This document shows positions 46,101 to 56,022 of a DNA stretch of 64,000 nucleotides, in pieces. The DNA is taken from contig OZ287694.1 of the NCBI GenBank assembly GCA_965649825.1, positions 1,674,001 to 1,738,000 on the forward strand, in the 5' to 3' direction. Numbering within the stretch: position 1 is the first letter of the stretch; each line of letters starts with the position of its first letter. The position numbers and the translations under genes were made by a program. Below the pieces are notes generated by a model that worked only from the letters and a program-made list of their open reading frames with translations, searched no databases and was not told where the DNA came from. The stretch is from Penicillus capitatus (lineage: Eukaryota > Chlorophyta).

Positions 46101-47510
46101 ATGCAGTCGCCGACGTCTCAAGTGGCCTACGTTCCTCTAGCAGAGGACGCCGCTCGTTCGACGATTCGGAAACTGGACCGCCGTTTTCTGCTTCTCCTTG
46201 CCGGCGTCACCTTCCTGTCCTACGTCGACCGCAGCAACATCGGCTACGTGGCAAACGACCTCTGTCAAGATTTGAATCTGACCCACGAGGAATACGGCAA
46301 AGGGGTCAGTCTGTTCTATACCGGATACGTTCTGTCGCAAGTGGCAGGCAACGTCATGCTTAAGCGTTTCGGCGCTCCGCGATGGATTTCCTTCATCCTT
46401 TTTGCCTGGGGCTGTGTCAGTGTCGTATTTGGGTTTATTCAGAACGCGGCGCATTTCTATGTTCTTCGTTTTGTTTCAGGCGTTGCCCAGGGGGGCGCGT
46501 TTCCAGCCGTGTGGTATACCATCCCCATGTTCTACCCGCCAGAACATGTCACCAATGCATACAGCGTTATTTTCGCGGCCGTTTCATTCTCAATCCCGAT
46601 CGTATCTCCTATCTCTGCTGGTTTGTTGCGCTTTGGCCCCTGCGTGAACGTCAAGGGGTGGCGTTTGGTTGTTTTTCTTGGAGGCATCATGACTATGATG
46701 TACACTGTAGTGATTTACTTGTTCCTGCCGGCAACGCCCGAAACAGCTTCATTCTTGGTGGCTGAGGAGAAGGAGTGGATTGCTGCGAACCAAGGAAAAC
46801 AGGATAAAAATAACAATCTCTCATTCTGGGAAGAAATGAGGAAGGTTGTTTCGAATGGGACGTGGAGGTTGAGCACCGCCTGCTGCCTGATAAGCTTTGG
46901 CATCGACAGCATCCTCATTTTCTGGACAACGCTAATCATTCATGGCATGCTCTACGGAGAAGACGACGAAGACACCGAGACATGTGGCTCTGAGCATGGC
47001 AGCGCAGCCTTGGCCGTCGTTGTGACAGCCATCCCCTATCTCGTCTCTGGAGTGCTATGCCTGTGGACGCGTCGACTCGTTGTGCGTAATCGACCTCGAG
47101 TCGCCGCCATCGTTTACACGGCGGGCGGCGTGTTGATGATTTCGTTGATCGGGACACAACACGTCGTTTTCATCGTTCGATTTTTGCTGTTGACGGGAGC
47201 GATAGGTGCATGGAATGTTAGCATCTGCTATGTGACGGCGGTGGCGATTACGTCATGCGAAGCATCGATCCAAGGAGTGGCTGCTTCTGTCAACAATTCG
47301 GTAGCGACGATTGGCGCCATCGCATTTCCGCTAATCTTCGGCAAATTGACGGATGTACTGGGGTCCAGTATTGCCGTTTCTGTGGTTGGTGGAGCCTATC
47401 TTGTCGCAGCTCTGCTGATCGCGACAGTCGAAGATCCGCTTATGGAGAAGAACGTGGACAGACCCAACGAAGACTCCGATCATTTGCAGGCGTCTTCTTC
47501 ATCCGCTTAA
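46101..47510 (+). CDS. MFS transporter M2, anion:cation symporter type
   Basis: Intronless, 469 residues, twelve predicted membrane segments. It has LSYVDRSNIGYVANDLCQDL (full ACS-type DRSNIG motif), KRFGAPRWISFILFAWG, GGAFPAVWYTIPMFYPPEHV, an acidic loop GEDDEDTETCGSE between TM7 and TM8, and a short polar tail ending SSSA. It is the most divergent of the four in the second half, and its upstream region does not carry the conserved block as clearly as the others. Start: first ATG, 46101, followed by QSPTSQVAYVPLAEDAARST, which aligns with the other members from the LAEDAA position. The substrate is unknown; uptake of an organic anion is inferred from the family. Confidence 0.92.
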   Translation: MQSPTSQVAYVPLAEDAARSTIRKLDRRFLLLLAGVTFLSYVDRSNIGYVANDLCQDLNLTHEEYGKGVSLFYTGYVLSQVAGNVMLKRFGAPRWISFILFAWGCVSVVFGFIQNAAHFYVLRFVSGVAQGGAFPAVWYTIPMFYPPEHVTNAYSVIFAAVSFSIPIVSPISAGLLRFGPCVNVKGWRLVVFLGGIMTMMYTVVIYLFLPATPETASFLVAEEKEWIAANQGKQDKNNNLSFWEEMRKVVSNGTWRLSTACCLISFGIDSILIFWTTLIIHGMLYGEDDEDTETCGSEHGSAALAVVVTAIPYLVSGVLCLWTRRLVVRNRPRVAAIVYTAGGVLMISLIGTQHVVFIVRFLLLTGAIGAWNVSICYVTAVAITSCEASIQGVAASVNNSVATIGAIAFPLIFGKLTDVLGSSIAVSVVGGAYLVAALLIATVEDPLMEKNVDRPNEDSDHLQASSSSA

Positions 47511-49084
47511 TTCTTTTGCTGTCGAGATGAACAGCTGCTGTGGTCAGTATCTCAAAAGACGATCAATCTGTCTTTATGATCAAGGACGTTGCTTACGTGC
47601 CGGTGAATCCTTCAACTGAACGGAGGATGAGCACGTATTCTAGAGACGAATCTGTAAGGGGGGTTATATCAGTCGAATGCGTTTGGGCGTACCTGTTGCT
47701 CTGGCGCGCTTTCCGCATCTCCAGATCGTGCGTTGGTGCATCTTGCGTTCTCCTACGCAACGTCAGCTCGGTCACTCAACGTCACTTCAAGAAGGTTTCT
47801 CTCGCGTTAAATTGGCACCTTACCTTCTGTCTTGAGAATTTGCATATCGCATATCTCGGCGTAAGATCAAGCAAAGCTACGGAGGTCGGTTTGATGATAC
47901 TTCGTCGCGCAACAGAAAGGAGATGAACAGCAACTCAAGCTTGCCGAGTTGCTTAACGAAACCGTACCAATGGCTCACCGTTTGCGCCTTTGCCGGACTC
48001 AGAAACTACTTTGGACATCTCCGTCGAATCAGGAAGCTTGTGGCTCTGAAGGACTTGAGCACCTCTGCTTGGTTCTGTCCCAAGACAGCTTTGTCATTCG
48101 ACGATTTGTATTCAACCCACAGACTTGCGACGAAACCTTGAACCAAGTCTGATTCTTTAGAGATCTCGATTCAGTGTGCCCTGAGAAATTAGACATCGAA
48201 AGGCGATTGCTTTCTTTTCCATGAACACGAACGTTGTAAAACTGAAGCCGGAGCAATTGCAGAGTCGTTCAGGCACTGTACAAATATGAATTCGGAGCAC
48301 TACAGGTGAAACACATCGTGTGTCACGGACTGGGTAATGGATGAAGAATAAGACGCTGCAATAATGACGAGATGGTACTAGTCTAAAACGCGGAAAGCAT
48401 AAGGGTTGTTGATGAGCGCAATGGAGCTAAGGCGTGAACGTCCTTGCTTGGTGACTTCCTTGTCCAGCATCTCCGTATGCGCAGTTGCAGTGGTAACCGA
48501 TAACCTTCGTCACTTGCCAACGGACTGTGCAGTTGTCTCGGCGCATCTGGTGACAGATTCCTTCTTCTGCGCCCGGCGCCAACCGCAAAACAGAGACCGA
48601 TCGCGCAGAAACGTCCTTAAAGCTATGCATACGAAGACTGTTGGATATCAAGACCTCTGTCCTGACCGGTCTAGGACCCGCTGTCATGCACCATGCGTCA
48701 GGAATAGCTGCCCAGCCACTGCAGAGATGCTCCCATTTCCTCATGCCGGCAAAGCCACTTGGAGCCGAGAAAATTGCGACGTGACAGGGCAAAGATTTTA
48801 ATCTGATAAGATCCGACAGGAGCCGAGAAGGATCGAATCGAAACTGGCCCATCGGATGGGGAATGCAAAGAAGGAAGTCCGAGAGATCCGGCAAAGAATA
48901 CGCAACCTCGCTGAGAAGACGCATCAGGGACCTCCTGAGAATGAACGTACATTGGCGCAGGCAGATCGAACGCAGACCCGAGTCTTTCAAGAACGCAGTG
49001 GAAAGCACGGATGGTCACTTCTGAGAGGACACATGTCGCTGCGGACGCTGACGATATAACAACTGACGTCTTATGTTGTCCATC
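47511..49084. other. M2 3' block and unassigned sequence
   Basis: Bases 47540-47720 match the block after M3 (50755-50935). Bases 48050-48320 belong to the repeat family also seen at 19.7-19.95 and 51.45-51.6 kb. A 193-codon minus frame (48427-49008) has mixed composition and no paralogue and is not called. Bases 48990-49080 match 51630-51720 before M4. Confidence 0.4.
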
Positions 49085-49303
49085 ACTCTCTCTGAATCTA
49101 CTATTCGTTGTCTCAATAAAGAGCAATCGCCATCAGTCACGGCAGAAGATTTGACGGGTAGGACGTTCGAGCATCTTCCCGCTTCTGCACAGCTGGCAGT
49201 TCGATTCTGGCTAACGCTATCGATTTTCTTGCAGCATTAAAAACCGCGTCGGATTATTACCAGACGTGGTTATTCTGCTGTCGGAGGCGCGTCTTGTGGT
49301 CCA

Positions 49304-50732
49304 ATGAATAACCAAACGATTCTGCACAGTCCGTATATCCCACTCGTTGAAGATGTCGCTCGTTCGACCATTCGTAAACTCGACCGCCGTTTTCTTCTTC
49401 TCCTTGCCAGCGTCATCTTCCTGTCGTACGTTGACCGCAGCGGCGTCGTTTACGCAGCAAACGATCTCTGTACGGACTTGAAACTGACCCACGGGGAATA
49501 CGGCAACAGGGGTCAGTCTGTTCTACGTCGGCTACCTGCTGTCGGAATTGGCAGGTAACGTCATGCTTCAGCGCTTCGGCGCGCAGGCATGGATTTCGTT
49601 CATCCTTTTTGCTTGGGGCTTCATTGGTGCAGCACATGGGTTTATTCAACAGACGGCGCATTTTTATACGCTTCGCTTCCTCTCGGGCGTTGCCCAGGGG
49701 GGCGTGTTTCCAGCCGTATGGTACATCATTCCCATGTTTTACCCGCCAGAACATGTTACCAATGCATACAGTGTGATTTTCGCAGCCATGTCATTTTCGA
49801 TGCCGCTTTCATCACCTCTGTTTGCTGGGCTGCTGAGCCTTGGCCCATGCGTAAACGTCAAGGGTTGGCGTTTGCTGTTTGTCGTGGGGGGCATCATCCC
49901 AATGGTATTTGCTGTACTGGTGTACATCTGTTTGCCAGCATCTCCTCAAACGGCTCCTTTCCTGAAGACAGAGGAGAAAGAGTGGATTGCTGAGAGTCAG
50001 GGAGGTCGCCGAAACGAGTGTGACCTCTCGTACTGGGAAGCAATGAAAAGAGTCTTTTCCAATCAAACATGGAATCTGTGCACAACCGTTGCTCTGATTG
50101 TCTTTGGCATCTGCAATGTCCTTATGTTCTGGGCAACACTCCTCATTCAAGACATGCTGTATGGAGAGGACGACGAAGATGACAAAGACGACGACACCTG
50201 TGGCTCCAAACACGGCAATGCAGCACTGGCGATCGTTATGACAGCCATCCCTTTCCTCTTCTGTGGTGTGCTTTGTCTGTGGACACGTCGATTGGTTGTA
50301 CACAATCGACCCAGAGTCGCGGCCGCCATTTTTGCCGCTGGCGGCGGGATGATGATTTCGTGGATCGGGGCACAACATATCGCAGCCGCAGTGCGATTCC
50401 TGTTGCTAACAGGATCGATTACGGCAGGATATGTTGGCCTGTTCTATGTGACGGCAGTGGCGATCATGTCGTGCGCATCGTCGGTCCACTCCGTTGCTAC
50501 TTCTCTATACAATGCAATAGCGACGATTGGCGCCATCGCGCTTCCAATCGTCTTTGGCAAACTCATAGATCTCCTGGGATCCGGCACCGCGATTTCATTT
50601 TTCGGGGGATTTTTTCTTATCGCCACGCTTCTCGTCATAAGAGTCGAGGATCCACTTTTGAAAGAGGGTGCGGACAGACTCCAAGAAGAGCCTCCGCACA
50701 CGCAGGCCTCCCCTTCATCTTCTAGCTGTTGA
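49304..50732 (+). pseudogene. MFS transporter M3, one-base frameshift
   Basis: Close relative of M1 (same ACS-type motifs and membrane layout), intronless. Compared with M1, a single extra A at about 49508 (GGCAACAGGGG against GGCAACGGGG) breaks the frame between TM1 and TM2. The N-terminal frame runs to 49558 and the rest is open from 49548 to the stop at 50732. Everything else is intact, including GGVFPAVWYIIPMFYPPEHV and a longer acidic loop (GEDDEDDKDDDTCGSK). It may be a recent pseudogene or a sequencing error. I see no splice sites that would repair it. About 975 bp of the 5' part is nearly identical to M1, while the last third is much more diverged. Confidence 0.85.
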
Positions 50733-51928
50733 ATGAAAGAGATGTCACGATTGTCATCTCACGAAACAATAAATCTGTTCGTATAACAGATCAAGGACAT
50801 TGCTTGCAGTTGGATGGATCCTCTAATCAACGGAGAATGAGCACATGTTCAAGAGGCAAGTCTGTAAGGGTGGGGTTTTAGTTGAATACCGTTCGTGTGT
50901 ACGTGTTGCACTGGCGCGCTCTCCGCATCTCCAAACTGTGTCGGTGCAGCTTGCGTTCTCACCAGCATCGACAACTCGGTCACTCGACGTCTTCTGGAGA
51001 TGATCATTGATGTGTGACACATTGTCACGTCACCTGGGTCCATCTTCATTGCTTGTCTACAGAATGCATCTTCACAGGACTCGCTGGCTTGTGTTGATGT
51101 GGAATGCGTTGATTGGGATCCGCATTGTTTTCGTCAACAGACAGTCTCTCTGTCGACTGCAGTCCGTAGTCATTTCCAAAGGTCTGTAGCTGCATTGTTC
51201 ATCCGTGAATGCATGGAATGGCGTAAAATGAGCATTACTGAAATGACTGTCTTGCTCGCAGATGACGTGTCCAACATGAGTTTAGACGCCTGTCTGCTTT
51301 CGACACGACTCTATGCAATGTCACTGGGACACTCTTCTGGAAGAAGTGGGTTCAAGTCGGCGTCGATTGATTATCTTCGTTGGAATGCTGCGCCGGTTTC
51401 GGACGAAGAGCACTCGCAATGAAGGTTCATCCGATCTCATCTTCACTCCGCAGTTTGTATTCGCTACACAGATCGATCCAGACAGATGCTTAGAACATTT
51501 TTCAGTTCAGCATGTCCTGAGGACTCGGATATCAGAAGACGACCATTTCCTTTTCCAAGGAACGAACTCCTGACAATGCAGGCGGAGCAAACGTAGACCT
51601 CAGTCTGGCAAGAAAGCCAAGGACAGCAATGGTGGTCGCTTCTGGGAGGACACATGTCGCTGCGAGACGCTGATGATGACAACTGACGTCTAATGTTGTT
51701 CAGCGTTCTCTGAATCTGTTACTCGATTTCTCAATAGAGTGGGATCACTGTCACGTCAAAAGATTTGACGGACAAGACTATCTAATATGATCATCTCGCT
51801 TGTGTACAACAGACAATTCGATTGCAGATGGCTTGATGACGGTATCGGTTTTCGTAAATCGAAAAAACGGCATCGCGTTATTGCTAGATGAGATTATTTT
51901 GCTGTCCGGTGGTGTGTCTTGTTATCGA
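50733..51928. other. M3 3' block, duplicated block and M4 5' block
   Basis: Bases 50755-51050 are the MFS 3' block, with TGTGACACATTGTCAC at about 51011. Bases 51215-51600 match 19470-19960. Bases 51630-51928 match the 5' regions of M1 and M3. No separate gene recognised. Confidence 0.45.
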
Positions 51929-53335
51929 ATGAACGACCGAGCTATTTCGCGAAAAGCGTATATCGCGCTCGGTGAGGATGTCGCCACTTCGACGATTCGA
52001 AAACTCGACCGCCGTTTTCTGCTTCTCCTTGCCGGCGTCACTTTCCTGTCCTATGTCGACCGCAGTAACATTGGCTACGCGGCAAATGACCTCTGTCAAG
52101 AACTGAAGCTGACCCACGAAGACTACGGCAAGGGGGTCAGTCTGTTCTACGCCGGCTACTTGCTGTCGCAAGTATCAGGCAACGTCATCCTCAAACGATT
52201 CGGAGCTCCGGCATGGATTTCTTTCATCCTTTTTGCTTGGGGCAATGTTGCTGTGGCGCTTGGGTTTATTCAGAATACCACACAGTTTTATGCTCTACGC
52301 TTCGTTTTGGGAATTGCCGAGGGCGGCACGTTTCCAGCGATGTGGTACATTATCCCCATGTTCTACCCGCCCGAACATGTCGCCAATGCATACAGCGTGA
52401 TCATCGCTTCAGTTTCATTGTCGATGCCGCTTTCGTCTCCTCTCTCTGCGGGTTTGATGAGCCTCGGCCCTTACGTGAACGTCAAGGGGTGGAGATTGCT
52501 TTTCGTTGTCGAGGGCATCATGCCGATGCTGTACGCCGCATTGGTGTACTTCTGTTTGCCAGCTTCTCCCCAAACGGCTTCGTTTCTGGAAACAAAGGAG
52601 AAGGAGTGGGTTGCTCAGAGTCAAGGAGGTCATCAGAACGAGCACGACCTTTCGTTCTGGGAAGCAACGAAAAGAGTTGTCTCCAACGCAACGTGGAGGT
52701 TATGCGCATTTAGCTGCTTGATTATTTCTGGCGTGGGTAGCGTCCTCATGTTCTGGGCAACACTCATCATTCAAGACATGCTCTACGAAGACGACGAAGA
52801 CACCGAGACGTGCGGCTCCAAACATAGCAATGCTACGCTGGCGATCATTATGACAGCCATCCCCTTTCTCGTCTCTGGATTTCTTTGCCTGTGGACACGT
52901 CGATTGGATGTGCGCAATCGACCCCGATTCGCTTCTGTCGTGTATGCTACTGGAGGCGTGTTGATGATCTTGTGGATCGGCACACGGCATATCGCAGTCG
53001 TGGTGCGGTTTTTGCTCTTGACAGGAGCGATAACTGCGGGGCATGTTAGCGGCTGCTATGTGTTAGCGCTGGCAATGATGTCGTGCGAAGCATCGGCGCG
53101 TTCTGTGGCCTCCTCTATACTCAACTCAGCGGCGACGATTGGGGGCATCGTGATTCCAATGATTTACGGTAGTGTGACGGATGTGCTGGGATCTGACATA
53201 TCTATTTCATTGTTTGGGGGTTTCTTTCTCGTCGCAGCTCTAATCATTATGAGAGCCAAAGATCCACTTCTGAAAAAGAACGTGGATAGAGAGGACGAGG
53301 ACTCGACCTGCTTACAGACGCCTTCGTCCCCCTAG
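51929..53335 (+). CDS. MFS transporter M4, anion:cation symporter type
   Basis: Intronless, 468 residues, twelve predicted membrane segments. It has LSYVDRSNIGYAANDLCQEL, KRFGAPAWISFILFAWG, GGTFPAMWYIIPMFYPPEHV (Glu in place of Gln just before, GIAEGG), the shortest acidic loop (YEDDEDTETCGSK) and a polar tail. Start: ATG at 51929 (MNDRAISRKAYIALGEDVAT); this position aligns with the ATGs of M1 and M3, and the open frame further upstream is promoter sequence shared with them. Substrate unknown. The plasma-membrane site and solute-anion symport are inferred from the family. Confidence 0.92.
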   Translation: MNDRAISRKAYIALGEDVATSTIRKLDRRFLLLLAGVTFLSYVDRSNIGYAANDLCQELKLTHEDYGKGVSLFYAGYLLSQVSGNVILKRFGAPAWISFILFAWGNVAVALGFIQNTTQFYALRFVLGIAEGGTFPAMWYIIPMFYPPEHVANAYSVIIASVSLSMPLSSPLSAGLMSLGPYVNVKGWRLLFVVEGIMPMLYAALVYFCLPASPQTASFLETKEKEWVAQSQGGHQNEHDLSFWEATKRVVSNATWRLCAFSCLIISGVGSVLMFWATLIIQDMLYEDDEDTETCGSKHSNATLAIIMTAIPFLVSGFLCLWTRRLDVRNRPRFASVVYATGGVLMILWIGTRHIAVVVRFLLLTGAITAGHVSGCYVLALAMMSCEASARSVASSILNSAATIGGIVIPMIYGSVTDVLGSDISISLFGGFFLVAALIIMRAKDPLLKKNVDREDEDSTCLQTPSSP

Positions 53336-54656
53336 TCTTGTTGCTGTCGAAATAAGCATTTTCGCGATTGTCAATTCTTTCAGAAGACGATAGAACTGTC
53401 TGTAGCGAAGATTAAGGATGTAGACAGAGCGGAGTATGGGCACCTAATTCTAGAGAGTATGATCAGTGATGAGGACGATATGATTCGAATACCATTCGGG
53501 TGTGCCTGTTGTTGCTCTGGTACACTTTCCGTATTTAAGGACTGTGAACTAACTTCATCTTACTTTCTCCTCAGGGTGACTAACTCGGTCGCTTATCGTC
53601 GATATGTGACACATATGTCACGCCACCTTGTGTCTTGTCGCCGATCGGGTGCGAGCATTGACTGTGTTCATGTCAGACCGGTCCCCTTAGCCAACGACGG
53701 ATTCGTTGTCCCGTCTTGCCGTCGGACTGAACTCATCGCGAGTCTTACGTCTTCATCGGTTGTCGATTTCGCCTGTCCGATCACCCATCTTCTAAACATA
53801 GTTGTCGAACAGCGTCTTGCTCCTACACTGTGTGGTGTCGATGGTAGCACACATCCGTTTGGCAAGTCACACTGCTGGTGGTGGGAAGCCCTGGTCCGCA
53901 TAGATGCTGTAATAAACCGTACTAGACGATTCGACGATCAAGGGCGAGACATGTTGAAGCCGTCAGTCCGAGCTTCAGCTTTGTGTCTCGCTCAGCGTCT
54001 GTAACTTGATTCTTTGTAGAGAATTGTCAAGTGCTGTACAGATTTCTGCCAGATTCTGGCTACAGCACAGTTCTACTGACTCCTTGGAAAGGTGCTGGCG
54101 AGCAATCATTGATACTCTGGTATGATCCGTTGGATGCAATACCCAAGAACCGCGTATCGTGATCTGATTACTTCATCCCGGGCGCGCCCATGACTCTCTT
54201 TGCGAAATCTGTAGAATGACGGGAGTTTCTTGCTCTCAAGGCTATCTTTAAGACATCACAGGTAAAGGTGATTCCTCTACACCGAAGAATCACAGACAGA
54301 CTTAGCTGTAAAAGAACAGACAACACGGTTGTGTTCTCTGGCAACGAAGGTGATTCTCACTTGCGTTTGCGATCCGCCCGAAAGATGTGTCGCTTGGATG
54401 TTCGATCCTTCCTTCGCCTCAGCGCTGCTCTGTAAAGTCACCAGAACGAGACACAGTGAGGGTTCATCTGTTTTTAACTCTCCATTTCCTTTCTCGTGGC
54501 TTGTCAAACGCTGTACTGAAGGCGCCGTAGGCGTGCAATCTGAATGAGAAATAAAGAGACCTTGAGGAAGAGCGGTTGTCATGCTCTGCGTCTGTCACTG
54601 TAGAGATGAAGGACAGCTGACAGACGACTACACTGTAACAACGCGCGGGAGTCCTG
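53336..54656. other. M4 3' block and upstream flank of serpin 2
   Basis: Bases 53370-53750 match the 3' block of M1, in different frames. Bases 54130-54260 match the flank of serpin 1. A 181-codon plus frame (53459-54004) covers the block but is not conserved in M1's copy, so it is not called. Confidence 0.45.
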
Positions 54657-54679
54657 CTAGCTTCCGGGTCACGTCAGAA
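54657..54679 (+). promoter_or_regulatory. Conserved promoter-like block before serpin 2
   Basis: Exact repeat of the CTTCCGGGTCACGTCAGAA run found before serpin 1, about 139 bp before the ATG. It is preserved amid diverged sequence, which supports a control function. Confidence 0.4.
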
Positions 54680-54817
54680 CCGGGCTACAAAAACACCTGT
54701 CGCAGAGGTTATCCATCCTCGCAAGCCATTCGCAGCCATTCGTTCCGCGACGGAATTTTCTCCAAATTCGCCTAGGAAGAATACACTCGTGGATATCTGC
54801 GGCAAATCGTTTTTACC

Positions 54818-56022
54818 ATGACGACGACGAATTCGGTGAACGTCTTCGGGCAGAAGCTCCTGTCGGAATGGCGACAGCAGCACGTCGACGATAACCTTAT
54901 CTTCTCTCCCTTGTCTATATCCGCATGCTTCCTCCTCGCCCACAACGGCGCTCGCGGCAAAACCAAGACCGAACTGGAGACGGTCTTCAACTTTAATGTA
55001 CGTACGCTCTCCCTGCCGTACGCCTGTTGAGGACGCATATCTAGGATGAACGCGTCAGACGCGACCTCATGTCCAAACTGACAAAGTACTCCGGCGACTC
55101 CGTCGCGAAGATGGCGAACCGCATCTACGTCAAAGAGTCTCTGATCCTCGAGGACGCCTACGTGTCGAGCATAGGGTCGGACAACATTGGATTGGCGGAT
55201 TTCGTTCGATCCGCTGAAGACGCCCGCGTCCGAATCAACGCGTGGGTCAGTTCGAAAACAGCAGGGCTGATTCCGAATGTCATTCCGCCCGGAGCCTTCT
55301 CGCCCGAGACGGCCCTGGTCGCCGTCAACGCCCTCTACTTCAAGGGCAACTGGGAGACGCGTTTCCCTAAAGACGAGACAAGAGACGACATCTTCTACGC
55401 AGTCGGTGGCAACCAGAGGGTGCCCTTCATGTCCATGTACGATAAAAGTTTTCGCGTCAAGGAGGTGGCTGCGTTGGACGCCCTTCTGTTTGCCATGCCG
55501 TACGAGGGCGGTGCATTCACGATGTACGTCCTGCTGCCGAACAAGCGCGACGGATGGAAGACAGCAGAGCAGAGTCTCTCGGATCACATCGGCTCACTGT
55601 TTGGCGGCGGTTTCGTCTATCGGGAAGTCGACCACCTCAAACTGCCCAAGTGGGAAATGGAACAGACGCTTGATTCGTTGAGCGGAATGCTTGTCAAGCT
55701 CGGTCTGTCGACTGCCTTCTCGTCTGGGGCGGATTTCTCAGGAATCACGCGAGATGCACCGTTGGCGATCTCCAAAGTCATTCACAAGGCCAAGATCATT
55801 GTGGACGAAGAGGTCAGTGAGGCTTTCTGCGACGTAAGTAACGAGTGAAGTTGCTTGTAGGGTACGGAAGCGGTAGCAGTGACTTATTCTATTGAAGATG
55901 AGACATGTGCTGAAGTCCGTTATCCTCCGTATAACATCACTGTCGACCGTCCTTTTCTGTATTTCATTGTGGACGAAGCAGACAAGACCGTTCTCTTCCA
56001 AGGAACGCAGACAAATATCTGA
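54818..56022 (+). CDS. Serpin 2 (serine/cysteine protease inhibitor)
   Basis: Three exons: 54818-54997, 55045-55812 and 55861-56022, with 47- and 48-nt introns in phase 0; about 369 residues. Core landmarks match serpin 1: ENLIFSPLS-like DNLIFSPLSISACFLL, AVNALYFKGNWETRF, YEGGAFTMYVLLP, LKLPKWEME, ISKVIHKAKIIVDEE. Exon 2 is exactly the same length (768 nt) and very similar. Exon 3 differs sharply: hinge GTEAVAVTYS, then IEDETCAEVR where serpin 1 has VVEGLEGFGS, before the common RPFLYFIVDEADKTVLFQGT. Thr at hinge P14 and the small residues after it fit an inhibitor. A Cys and an Arg fall near the expected scissile bond, so a different target from serpin 1 is likely. No signal peptide is visible. 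Exon 1 is shorter at the N-terminus than in serpin 1. Confidence 0.9.

Noticed and set aside
48427-49008. 193-codon minus-strand open frame
   Set aside because: It overlaps another long minus-strand frame and part of a repeated MFS upstream block. The frame is not kept in the related sequence before M4.
51800-51928. Extended N-terminus for transporter M4
   Set aside because: The extra codons have no ATG at their start and coincide with promoter sequence shared with M1 and M3. The ATG at 51929 aligns with the starts of the paralogues.
53459-54004. 181-codon open frame after M4
   Set aside because: It lies over the MFS 3' block. The homologous DNA after M1 is read in a different frame, so selection on this protein is unlikely.
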